From the NCBI GenBank assembly GCA_026713285.1, contig JAPOOT010000167.1, forward strand, positions 1-11,187: 11,187 nt of DNA, in the 5' to 3' direction. Below are positions 1-6,667 of the stretch, in pieces. Origin of the DNA: Gemmatimonadota bacterium (GTDB lineage Bacteria > JAAXHH01). The position numbers and the translations under genes were made by a program. The first letter of the stretch is position 1. Each line of letters starts with the position of its first letter. The notes under the pieces were generated by a model. It worked only from the letters and a program-made list of their open reading frames with translations. It was not told the DNA's origin and searched no databases.

Positions 1-371
1 ATGGCCACGAATTGGGCGAAAGCTCCCCATCCGGAGAATCCCGGCTGGTATTCGTCATCACAGATGTGGTGATTGCCGGCCAGGCACTGCGCGCAGACAC
101 CACAACCGCCGCAGAACGGTACGGTCACCCGGTCCCCGATCTGCCAGTTCCGAACCAGGCCGCCCTTTTCGACAACAACGCCGGCGAATTCGTGTCCCGG
201 CACGTGGGGCAGCTGGATCGACGTGTCGTGTCCCATCCAACCGTGCCAGTCGCTTCGGCAGATGCCGTTAGCCCGCACCTCGATCACGACACCGTCCTTC
301 GACGGCACGGGATCGGGAACTTCCCGCACCTCGAGCGACTTTCCGAAGGCGTCCACTACGGCGGCTTTCAT
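1..371 (-). CDS. Zinc-dependent alcohol dehydrogenase (MDR family), N-terminal part, cut by window edge
   Basis: Reading leftwards from ATG at 371 there are 123 open codons to the edge. The protein begins MKAAVVDAFGKSLEVREVPD, the usual opening of the GroES-like domain of medium-chain zinc dehydrogenases. The catalytic-zinc cysteine lies in NGICRSDWHGWMGHD, followed by the family signature PGHEFAGVV, whose His and Glu are zinc ligands or neighbours. The four-cysteine structural-zinc lobe is complete (CGGCGVCAQC, then a Cys after LAGNHHI). The family oxidises or reduces alcohols and aldehydes with NAD(P). The Rossmann domain and C-terminus are outside the window, so substrate class cannot be judged. 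The upstream ribosome site is weak (GGAT about 7 bases before ATG). It follows the Tsx-like gene by 105 bases on the same strand and may be the last gene of this cluster seen here. Family assignment is firm; specificity is unknown. Confidence 0.92.
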   Translation of the reverse strand, partial: MKAAVVDAFGKSLEVREVPDPVPSKDGVVIEVRANGICRSDWHGWMGHDTSIQLPHVPGHEFAGVVVEKGGLVRNWQIGDRVTVPFCGGCGVCAQCLAGNHHICDDEYQPGFSGWGAFAQFVA

Positions 372-476
372 CGTGCTATCCAAAAGTTTGGCGGGAGCTT
401 CGGTGACCGCGGGGCCACCGGACACGCCCGCCTCGTGATCCGGGGATTGAACTTGAAACCTGAGTGACAGGGGATC

Positions 477-1304
477 CTAGAGGCGCCAGACCACCAGGAA
501 CTGAACGGTGTTCTCGTCCTCGTCCGTACCGATTTTATTTCTCCAGTACTGGTACTCGATTCCCGCCAGCAGCTGATTGGGCTCGTTGGCTATGGCCCGG
601 CCGAGATCCCAGACGAACTGCGGCTGTGCGAGGATCGATCCGTCGTACCGGCCGCCGAGTTCGTTGGACCTGCTCCCGATATACTCCGCGTGACCCATGA
701 TCGCAAAAGACTGGTTTCCTATTTCGAATGGCGCGGCCCAGTTAACGTCGAACATGAAGCTGTGGCCTTCCTTCGGCGCGCCGCCCTTATCAAAGCCGAA
801 GCTCCGGTCGATATAGGCGGTGAGGTCGGTGTTCAGGAACAGAAATCCCGGGATATCCCAGGATGCCCTGAATCCGGGGAGAAACTTGAGCAACTTCGCG
901 TCACCGCCAACATTGACTCCGGCTATGATCGCCAGGTCGGCAATGAGCCCCAGGCTGGCGCCGGACTGTTGCAGTTTGCCGATACTGAGCGTCGGATACC
1001 ACTCGCCATAGAAATCGCGGTCGTTGAATCCGTCTCTCTCCTGGTCGACGGTGTAATTGATAAAGTAGAAACTGTCTCCAAGCTTCCAACGGGACGCCTG
1101 CAGCACGGCGACCACCAGGGACGTCACGCTTTTTTTCGCGAATGGGTTTCTGAGTTTTCCGACCTTCAGTTGAAAATCAGTCTGGGCGGAAGCCGTGGAG
1201 GTCACGGCGGTAATCATCAGGGTCAATACCGCGAATCGCCGGACGAGCCGGACGAGCCGGACGAGCCGGGCGAGCCGGACGCAGCAGGAGGCTGATATCT
1301 TCAT
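477..1304 (-). CDS. Tsx-like outer-membrane channel protein
   Basis: A 275-residue secreted protein. I chose ATG at 1304 because AGGGA sits 7 bases upstream; an in-frame GTG at 1343 or ATG at 1310 would add 13 or 2 residues. Residues 1-40 form a signal peptide with an unusually long arginine-rich n-region (RLARLVRLVRLVRR), a hydrophobic core (FAVLTLMITAV) and a likely cleavage after TSTASA. The mature part alternates short amphipathic strands; the stretch with GDSFYFINYTVD, FYGEWYPTLSIGKL and later FMFDVNWAAPF resembles the nucleoside-specific channel Tsx family (Pfam Channel_Tsx), about the expected length. The last strand ends VVWRL rather than in Phe or Trp, which is atypical of barrel ends. 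By family it would let small solutes cross the outer membrane; with an MFS carrier and catabolic enzymes nearby, a role as entry pore for the cluster substrate is an inference. Nucleoside specificity should not be assumed. Confidence 0.8.
   Translation of the reverse strand: MKISASCCVRLARLVRLVRLVRRFAVLTLMITAVTSTASAQTDFQLKVGKLRNPFAKKSVTSLVVAVLQASRWKLGDSFYFINYTVDQERDGFNDRDFYGEWYPTLSIGKLQQSGASLGLIADLAIIAGVNVGGDAKLLKFLPGFRASWDIPGFLFLNTDLTAYIDRSFGFDKGGAPKEGHSFMFDVNWAAPFEIGNQSFAIMGHAEYIGSRSNELGGRYDGSILAQPQFVWDLGRAIANEPNQLLAGIEYQYWRNKIGTDEDENTVQFLVVWRL
1240..1280 (-). repeat. 9-base tandem repeat inside the Tsx-like signal-peptide coding region
   Basis: On the plus strand the unit CGGACGAGC occurs three times exactly (1240-1266), then once with one change (CGGGCGAGC, 1267-1275), then a partial CGGAC. 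The unit is three codons long, so copy-number changes keep the reading frame; on the coding strand it gives repeated Arg-Leu-Val (last one Arg-Leu-Ala) in the positively charged n-region of the signal peptide. Confidence 0.95.
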
Positions 1305-1320
1305 TCCCATGTCCCTGTTC

Positions 1321-1340
1321 CGGAGGGCTTCCACCCCCCG
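1321..1340 (-). promoter_or_regulatory. GC-rich hairpin just upstream of the Tsx-like start
   Basis: In the minus-strand transcript CGGGGGG and CCCUCCG can pair over 7 base pairs (one G-U) around a 6-base loop. It ends about 16 bases before the ATG at 1304, next to the AGGGA ribosome site, and lies in the 79-base gap after the PhyH stop. There is no T-run after it, so it is not a standard intrinsic terminator. It could modulate translation or mRNA decay between the two genes; that function is a guess. Confidence 0.4.
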
Positions 1341-1383
1341 CACCTTTCGTGTGTTGCTGCCTGAAACGGGTCGATTTGACTCA

Positions 1384-2256
1384 TTACCCCCAGCGGTCGG
1401 GGTTTATCCCAGGCGCTTCGCTCTTCATCCCCTTCGGCTTGTGCGGTTGCAGCCATTCCAGGCCCGTGGTGTTCAGGCTCTGCAGGAAGGGCCTGGCCTG
1501 GGCCGGCGCGGAGGCAACGTCAGAAGCGTCCCACTCTTCCATTGGTTGTACGGGTCCCGACCAGGCCGGCCGGTAACCGAACTGGATCAGCTCCCGGGGT
1601 ACCGTATCGCGGTTGGGATGGGTACCGTGGAAAACGTCCTTGGGAATCACCAGGGCCGATCCGGCTTTCGCGCACAGGGTCACCTCCTGGGGATGGGACT
1701 TGTAGCGCACGTAGGGGTTGCCATGGGCGTGGAAGGACAGGTGCGATCGCGGCAAGACCCGGAACGGCGCCCTTTCCGGCGGCAGATCGTCCAGATAATA
1801 CAGCACGCGCACCAGCCGCGGCGAACTGCCCTCGTAACTGAAAATGGAGGAGCCGTACGGCTGGCCGTCCGTGTGCATGGAAATAGGTGGCGACCCCGAG
1901 AGGGTCCGCGTGAACAGGCCTCGCGTAAACACGATGTCGGGGCCCATCAGCGCCTCGAGAAACGCGACCATGGGCGGATGGCCGATCAATGCGCACGTGG
2001 CCGGACTATGCCACTGGGCTTCGAGACAATAGGTCTGGCAGTCGCTGTAGTCCTTGCACTCCATGGGCACATCGGACAGTTCGGCTTTAAGATCGGCGAT
2101 GTGATCGGCGTCGAGCATTTCCGGGAGCAGCACATAGCCCTCGACTTCCAGGTGATGGATGCGCTGGGTCGTGGTGAAGGAATTGAAATCCGTCTCGTCG
2201 ACGTGCATGAACCCGATTTCTTCACTCGGATCGATTTTAACCGTGGCGCTTTCCAT
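1384..2256 (-). CDS. Phytanoyl-CoA dioxygenase (PhyH) family Fe(II)/2-oxoglutarate oxygenase
   Basis: A 290-residue soluble protein. Start ATG at 2256 is set by a strong AAGGAG site 6 bases upstream; an in-frame extension to 2331 exists but lacks this support. The double-stranded beta-helix iron triad is visible: H128 and D130 in SMHTDGQPYG and distal H210 in IPKDVFHGTHPN, with R221 (VPRELIQFGYRP) as the expected 2-oxoglutarate-binding arginine. The N-terminal stretch VEGYVLLPEMLDADHIADL is typical of the family, in which the helix preceding the core starts with a tyrosine and proline. Members hydroxylate small molecules using oxygen and 2-oxoglutarate; many bacterial ones act on compounds unrelated to phytanoyl-CoA, so the substrate is open. 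It lies between the Tsx-like gene (79-base gap) and, upstream, the repeat-bearing spacer after the alpha/beta hydrolase. No lesion is seen. Confidence 0.92.
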   Translation of the reverse strand: MESATVKIDPSEEIGFMHVDETDFNSFTTTQRIHHLEVEGYVLLPEMLDADHIADLKAELSDVPMECKDYSDCQTYCLEAQWHSPATCALIGHPPMVAFLEALMGPDIVFTRGLFTRTLSGSPPISMHTDGQPYGSSIFSYEGSSPRLVRVLYYLDDLPPERAPFRVLPRSHLSFHAHGNPYVRYKSHPQEVTLCAKAGSALVIPKDVFHGTHPNRDTVPRELIQFGYRPAWSGPVQPMEEWDASDVASAPAQARPFLQSLNTTGLEWLQPHKPKGMKSEAPGINPDRWG

Positions 2257-2364
2257 GATGTGCTCCTTGACAGACGGCCATTGCTTATCCCGGTGTCTGA
2301 GAAAACTAAATGTAACACCAGGGTGTTTCAAGTGTTTTCCGCGGGTACTCCGTGCGCGGGGTAG

Positions 2365-2491
2365 CGCTCCGCCTCAGACCCGGTCAGCGCTCCGCCTCAG
2401 ACCCGGCCAGCGCTCCGCCTCAGACCCGGCCAGCGCTCCGCCTCAGACCCGGCCAGCGCTCCGCCTCAGACCCGGCCAGCGCCCCGCCTCA
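2365..2491. repeat. 23-base tandem repeat array, 5.5 copies
   Basis: Five full units start at 2365, 2388, 2411, 2434 and 2457, each beginning CGCTCCGCCTCAGACCCGG; a 12-base partial sixth (2480-2491) has one substitution. Units 2-5 are identical; unit 1 differs by one base (GGT for GGC near its end). The unit is not a multiple of three and no credible gene covers it. Each unit has weak dyad symmetry (GCT/AGC outside, GCC/GGC inside, 8-base loop). It lies between the end of the alpha/beta hydrolase and the PhyH gene, so it would be transcribed if these are co-transcribed. Near identity suggests recent expansion. Confidence 0.97.
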
Positions 2492-2497
2492 TGAATT

Positions 2498-2520
2498 GCC
2501 CGGATGCCGATTCGGCGGGC
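2498..2520 (-). terminator. Possible terminator-like stem-loop after the alpha/beta hydrolase
   Basis: Beginning 13 bases after the hydrolase stop codon on the minus strand, GCCG-AAT-CGGC forms a 4-base-pair stem with a 3-base loop, flanked by GCCC and GGGC that can add an outer stem with a 4-base bulge. No T-run follows. It could be a weak terminator or an mRNA-stabilising structure preceding the tandem repeats. Confidence 0.3.
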
Positions 2521-2533
2521 GAACTCCCCTGAT

Positions 2534-3655
2534 TCACGCCGGCGGGGCGAAATGCCGGCGCACGAAATCCCAGGCCGGTTTCTTGTAAAACCGGTGACCG
2601 CCTTCACCGACGGCCAACTCGCATTTTTCGGCGGCGCCGGCGACCGCGTAGACGGCCTTGAGCCGGTCGTATGCGGCATGGACCTGGTCGATGGGGAAGA
2701 TGCGGTCATACCGTCCCGCGATGGCGCAGAAGGGGCGGGGGGCGATCAAACCTGCCACGTCGTACATTTCACCCAGGCGCAGCATGCCGGGCACATAGTT
2801 GCATTCGCAGTGGTGGATCGTCCCGATGCTTCCCACGAAAGTACAGAAATAACACCCGGGCATGGAAAGGGCGATCCGGGTATCGCAGGCCGAGGCGAAT
2901 AGCGATATCGTACCGCCACCCGAATTGCCCGTGATGGCTATGCGATCGGCATCAATCGGCAGATGCGCTATCGCCCAGTCGATCAGGCGGGACGTGTCCC
3001 ACACGCGTTCGCCGATGGGCGTTCTCCCAAGCAGCAGATCGTGGACGAGCTGGTCGCGGCAGGAGTGCATTTTATCGGCCTGGATGTCGTCCGCGGTGCG
3101 CGTTTCTCCGAAGGCCCGCGCGGTCGGCGCGATGACGATGTATCCTTCCTCGGCCGCCGCCTGCCGGGCGATATCGCGCTCACCCTCCATCATGTGCGCC
3201 TCTTCCGCTTCGTCCCGTGCAATGCCCACGTATATGCGCGGATGGTTGTGGCCGTGGGGCACGAGGACCAGCGGAAGCTTCCCGTCGCGGTCCGTACCGT
3301 CCTCGCATTCGTGCCTGCGCTTCACGCCCTTCGGCATCAAGAGATAGAATGGCAATGGCACCGTCGGTTCGACCCAGAGATACCAGCGTTCCCGGACGTG
3401 ACTGCCCAGGTCGGCAGACTCGAGCCGCTCCGCCTTCGGCACGTAACCCGCCAGGTCCGAAGCCATGTGGTCCAGGCCAAGGGCATCCCGCAGTTTCGGA
3501 CGGAAGGCGGCCTGCCAGGCCGACAGTTCCTCCGGATCCGTCGCCCTGAAGGCATACGCTTTTGGAACGTTCTGGTACAGGATATTCAGGTGTTCTTTAT
3601 TGTCATATGGCTTGAATGTTCTGGCAGCATGATTTTCAATCCGGGATACCATCAT
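2534..3655 (-). CDS. Alpha/beta hydrolase (acetyl-esterase / Abhydrolase_7-like), cytosolic
   Basis: A 373-residue protein without signal peptide. The fold is shown by the oxyanion-loop motif LPLVLVPHGHNH (about 127-138), nucleophile elbow GNSGGGT with S245, acid D317 in AGRYDRIFPI, and H354 in GEGGHRFY: a complete catalytic triad in the right order. Size and the roughly 100-residue N-terminal cap resemble the Abhydrolase_7 and acetylxylan-esterase-like group, which cleave esters of sugars or small acids; the exact substrate is not evident. Two ATGs in tandem (3655 and 3652) could start it; GGAG lies 3 and 6 bases before them, so 3652 may be the true start, changing the protein by one residue. 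It follows the Gfo/Idh gene by 115 bases on the same strand, fitting one catabolic cluster. A histidine/cysteine-rich segment (TIHHCECNY, 279-287) is unusual and may be part of the active-site wall. Confidence 0.87.
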   Translation of the reverse strand: MMVSRIENHAARTFKPYDNKEHLNILYQNVPKAYAFRATDPEELSAWQAAFRPKLRDALGLDHMASDLAGYVPKAERLESADLGSHVRERWYLWVEPTVPLPFYLLMPKGVKRRHECEDGTDRDGKLPLVLVPHGHNHPRIYVGIARDEAEEAHMMEGERDIARQAAAEEGYIVIAPTARAFGETRTADDIQADKMHSCRDQLVHDLLLGRTPIGERVWDTSRLIDWAIAHLPIDADRIAITGNSGGGTISLFASACDTRIALSMPGCYFCTFVGSIGTIHHCECNYVPGMLRLGEMYDVAGLIAPRPFCAIAGRYDRIFPIDQVHAAYDRLKAVYAVAGAAEKCELAVGEGGHRFYKKPAWDFVRRHFAPPA

Positions 3656-3770
3656 GAACTCCGTGTTGCATTGCGATGATCGGGTTTGACGGCGCGCATG
3701 GCACGCACCCGCCCGAATGCCTGTTTGTCAGACGAAAAGGATGATGTTCAGTCCCATGGCGCACAAAGTG

Positions 3771-4994
3771 CTAACACGGAGCGTCCTGCGACGTTCCGGT
3801 ACGCAATCGGATTTCCCCCGGCGGATCGCCGAGATCCGGTACCGGGAGCAGGGCGCCTCCGCGGAGCGAGGATTCATGGGCTGCGAGTCCGGGAAGCATG
3901 TACCTGGCGGCGTCCCAGGCGTTGTTCGGGGGTAGCGTTCCGTTGATGCAGGACATTACAAAATCGTCGACCAGGAACTGGTGGCTGCCCGCATGGCCGT
4001 TGGGCAGTCCTGCGAATGCTTCCGGCAGCCGTTCCACGGGATGCACCCTGGAGACGCCCATATGGGTGCCGTCGGAAGCGGTCACCTTGCGCATCGGATC
4101 GCTTCCCGGCACGGGCTGGCCGGAGCAGGCGAGCAGGTCATCGAGGCGCTCCACGGGTTCGCCGTCCTTGCAGAGCCAGGCCGCGCCCGCGGCGGAATGT
4201 TCGAAGCCGCCTTCGGTACCCTGCAGGCCCATGCGCACGCAGACGGGATGACCTACGCGCCGGAATTCGTTGATGCGGCAGACACTCCCATCGGACATGC
4301 TGAACAGCGCACTCTGGTTGCTGAAGGGATTGCACCAGTCGTTGGACTCGTAAATCCCGTCCTCGCCTTTGTCTTCAAATCCCTGGCAGGACACCCGGGT
4401 CATGCGGGCGCCGGTGATGGATACGATCTGGCTCGTCGAATGGGTCGGGTAGTACATGGGCGGTATGCCGGCTGTCTCCCGCCAGTGCTTACCGCCCCGC
4501 CAGCGCGCCACCTCGTAGAGGCCGTGGTCCCAGTCATGGTAGTATTCCGCCTGGCCGTAGACGATGCGACCGAAAGCGCCCCGCGCATACTGCTCCCGGC
4601 AATACAATACGCCTGGATAATAGTAGCTGGTCTCACCGAGCATGTAGACGGCGCCCAAGGCCCCGGCAGCGGTCACCAGTCTTTCGATCTCGGCCACGCT
4701 GATCCCCGGCGGCACGGCCGAGTACACGTGTTTTCCGGCTTCCAAAGCCTGGACGGCCTGCGGACCGTGAAGCCAGTTCTGGGTAAAAAGGCACACGGCG
4801 TCCACGCCGGTTCCACAGAAATCATCGAGGGAGGCGCAGGTGTCCTTGATCCGGAAACGGGCGGCCGAATGAGCCAGTTTTTCGTCGTCCAGGTCGCACA
4901 GCACCACCCGATCGACCTGCGGATGCGCCTTGAACAGGGGGATGAAAGCTTGCGCGAACGCCCCGGCGCCAACGATACCGACCTGGAGTTTCAT
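3771..4994 (-). CDS. Gfo/Idh/MocA family oxidoreductase with altered EKP motif
   Basis: A 407-residue protein. ATG at 4994 has GAGG 5 bases upstream; a GTG at 5000 would add two residues. The N-terminal Rossmann domain shows VGIVGAGAFAQAF (dinucleotide loop, residues 5-17) and an acidic end of strand 2 (CDLDD, D34), which by family rules favours NAD over NADP. The segment GKHVYSAVPPGIS (87-99) stands where most members have GKHVxxEKP, so the usual Glu-Lys is replaced by Ala-Val. The C-terminal domain contains the candidate catalytic histidine H185 (YYPTHSTSQI). Family members oxidise, reduce or rearrange sugars and cyclitols. Its start is 7 bases after the stop of the lipoprotein esterase, implying translational coupling. 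Loss of the motif lysine means the standard hydride-transfer mechanism may not apply; the protein is otherwise full length. Confidence 0.9.
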   Translation of the reverse strand: MKLQVGIVGAGAFAQAFIPLFKAHPQVDRVVLCDLDDEKLAHSAARFRIKDTCASLDDFCGTGVDAVCLFTQNWLHGPQAVQALEAGKHVYSAVPPGISVAEIERLVTAAGALGAVYMLGETSYYYPGVLYCREQYARGAFGRIVYGQAEYYHDWDHGLYEVARWRGGKHWRETAGIPPMYYPTHSTSQIVSITGARMTRVSCQGFEDKGEDGIYESNDWCNPFSNQSALFSMSDGSVCRINEFRRVGHPVCVRMGLQGTEGGFEHSAAGAAWLCKDGEPVERLDDLLACSGQPVPGSDPMRKVTASDGTHMGVSRVHPVERLPEAFAGLPNGHAGSHQFLVDDFVMSCINGTLPPNNAWDAARYMLPGLAAHESSLRGGALLPVPDLGDPPGEIRLRTGTSQDAPC

Positions 4995-5001
4995 TTTCAC
5001 C

Positions 5002-6453
5002 TCATTTTGGACCGAGGATTCGGCGCAAGAACGCCAGTGCGCGGGGAATGGCGGCCGGCATGGACGTGATTTCGTGGGTTCCGCCCGGGTAAATGAAGGC
5101 CTCGAATTCCGGCGCTCCCCGTCCGATTTCCTCCATGGCCCGTATCATGGATTCGGCCTGGGTGACCGAGACCACCCCGTCCATATCGCCGTGGTGAACC
5201 TGCAACGGCGGCATATCCTCGACGAAGAAGACGGCGGACCGCCGGATGAGCGCCAGCCGGGCGTCCTGAAGCGTTATGTCCCCTGCCCACCAGGGTACGA
5301 CGTAGTTGGCGCGCATATATTCGACACCGGGCAGGTCGACGGTCACGCCCCTCACCAGGAGACTGGTGATGTCGCGCGCCCAGTCGTTCTGGAAATCCGT
5401 CGGGCCGAAGAACGTGATGACTCCCGCGACACGCGCGTCCCGTATCCCCATCAGCATCGCCACGCCGCCGCCTCTACTGACGCCCACCACGATGTACCCG
5501 TCGGTTGAGGCTTCCGGTATGGTGTCCATGGCGAGGCTGACCAGCGCCATCGTGTCGTCCACGTCGCGGTCCCACGGACTGGCCGGGCCCTCCGAAGTCC
5601 ACGCCCGCCCCCCGTATTCGAGCGGTTCGTCCCGGTACGACGGGATCACGTAGATGAAGTCGTCCCGCATCTCTCCGAGGGCGATGGTCAATATGAGCAA
5701 CGTGCTTTCCACCGACACGCCGTCGTCGCCGCCATGGGCGAATACCAGTATGGGAAGACGCTCAGTGCCCGCGCCGCGCGGCACGACGATGGCGCCGAAA
5801 TGACGTACGCCGGCGACCTGGTGCGAGACGATCCGCAGGGTGGTCGGACTACCCCCCATGCTGAAGGGTTCTTCAATCTCGACCGTCCCCCCGGCCGGCG
5901 AGACGTCCCGCGTGGCCCAGTCGGCGCGGATCGCCGACAATTCCGCCTCTTCGGGCGGTGCGAACAGGACGTCGAGCGAGTCTTCCACGGAGACGGCATG
6001 GCCGCTGACGTTTACGGTGACGCCGGAAACGCTAACAACCAGCGTTTGCAGTCCCGATACCGGTCCGAGCGTCCAGTTCGTGGCTGCCTTGCCGTCCGGA
6101 CCGGTTCCTGCGGTAGTTGGTTCCGTGAAGCCGTGGCCGGGTGCGAACAAGACGTGCGCGCCGGACATGGGCCGTTCTTCTTCATCGAGCACCTGGACCA
6201 CAATCGGTTCCCGCAGGCTCGAACCGGCCAGTGCGCGCTGCCCGTCGCCGGAAACGACACTTATCCTGGCGGCGCGGGGCGGGTCCGCGGGTTCGGGTGT
6301 GGTCGGACCTTCCCTGCCGCAGGAAACCAGGACGGCAAGGGACAGAAGCAACGCTACCGGAGAAAGGAGGCGCAGGCGGCAGAAGGAATAATCATGACGT
6401 GCGTCTGGTCCCGGTATCATCTCATATGTGGAGAAACGGGCTGTTTTCATCAT
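5002..6453 (-). CDS. Lipoprotein alpha/beta hydrolase with N-terminal Ig-like domain
   Basis: A 483-residue envelope protein. A hydrophobic stretch (LLSPVALLLSLAVL) ends in the lipobox LVSC, with lipidated C45. Residues about 62-155 form an invasin-like Ig (Big_1-type) domain: ISVVSGDGQ, PIVVQVLDEEERPMSGAHV, then DGKAATNWTLG. Residues about 195-483 are an alpha/beta hydrolase of the prolyl-oligopeptidase/dienelactone-hydrolase type: VFAHGGDDG oxyanion region, GVSRGGG with nucleophile S326, acid D423 or D425 in HHGDMDGVV, and H460 in PGGTHEI. It therefore is likely a membrane-tethered esterase or peptidase working in the periplasm or on the cell surface. Start choice is uncertain: ATGs at 6453 and 6450 (also TTG at 6456) have only a poor ribosome site, and ATG at 6420 would give a shorter but still functional signal. 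It leads a tight pair with the Gfo/Idh gene, 7 bases apart. Confidence 0.85.
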   Translation of the reverse strand: MMKTARFSTYEMIPGPDARHDYSFCRLRLLSPVALLLSLAVLVSCGREGPTTPEPADPPRAARISVVSGDGQRALAGSSLREPIVVQVLDEEERPMSGAHVLFAPGHGFTEPTTAGTGPDGKAATNWTLGPVSGLQTLVVSVSGVTVNVSGHAVSVEDSLDVLFAPPEEAELSAIRADWATRDVSPAGGTVEIEEPFSMGGSPTTLRIVSHQVAGVRHFGAIVVPRGAGTERLPILVFAHGGDDGVSVESTLLILTIALGEMRDDFIYVIPSYRDEPLEYGGRAWTSEGPASPWDRDVDDTMALVSLAMDTIPEASTDGYIVVGVSRGGGVAMLMGIRDARVAGVITFFGPTDFQNDWARDITSLLVRGVTVDLPGVEYMRANYVVPWWAGDITLQDARLALIRRSAVFFVEDMPPLQVHHGDMDGVVSVTQAESMIRAMEEIGRGAPEFEAFIYPGGTHEITSMPAAIPRALAFLRRILGPK

Positions 6454-6510
6454 CAACCGCTGATCAATTATCCTTTATCTACGATTCAATTACACGCAAT
6501 CTATTGTGCG

Positions 6511-6570
6511 GCAGGCATATAACGTGCGGCAAGCATATAATGTAAGACAAGCATATAATGTAAGACAAGG
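6511..6570. repeat. 18-base tandem repeat with periodic TATAAT, 3.3 copies
   Basis: Units at 6511-6528, 6529-6546 and 6547-6564, with a 6-base partial after. Units 2 and 3 are nearly identical (GCAAGCATATAATGTAAG and ACAAGCATATAATGTAAG); unit 1 is more diverged. The plus strand therefore carries TATAAC at 6518 and TATAAT at 6536 and 6554, 18 bases apart. No good -35 box sits 16-18 bases before any of them, and no plus-strand gene follows. The array is about 58 bases upstream of the lipoprotein esterase start on the other strand. Confidence 0.93.
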
Positions 6571-6602
6571 TCACGGAGATTGGAAGTTCCCTTTTCACGA
6601 AT

Positions 6603-6616
6603 CGTCCAATTGGACG
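6603..6616. promoter_or_regulatory. Perfect 14-base palindrome, possible operator
   Basis: CGTCCAATTGGACG is its own reverse complement. It lies in the spacer between the MFS stop (6668) and the lipoprotein esterase start, 150 bases upstream of the latter and beside the 18-base repeats. The form fits a dimeric repressor or activator site. Read as RNA it would be a 5-base-pair stem with a 4-base loop, but no T-run follows, so a terminator is less likely. Confidence 0.4.
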
Positions 6617-6667
6617 GGTTGGCCGGAAATGGCAGTCCGCCTTCGTTCCAGCGTCATGTATGGCGAT

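Noticed and set aside
12..467. Plus-strand 151-codon frame at the left edge
   Set aside because: Antisense to the zinc-binding motifs of the alcohol dehydrogenase.
1195..2364. Plus-strand 389-codon open frame opposite the PhyH and Tsx-like genes
   Set aside because: It is fully antisense to two genes with recognised motifs, has arginine-rich low-complexity content from the 9-base repeats and matches no family; a GC-rich shadow frame.
2365..2491. CRISPR array
   Set aside because: The 23-base units are directly contiguous with no unique spacers, and no cas genes are present.
2159..2588. Plus-strand frames over the 23-base repeats that give repeated RLRPGQRSAS-like peptides
   Set aside because: The unit is not a multiple of three, the peptides are low-complexity and frame-independent, and no ribosome site or conserved ends are visible.
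3981..5069. Plus-strand 362-codon open frame opposite the Gfo/Idh gene
   Set aside because: The minus strand carries a complete dinucleotide-binding protein here; the plus frame has no recognisable domain.
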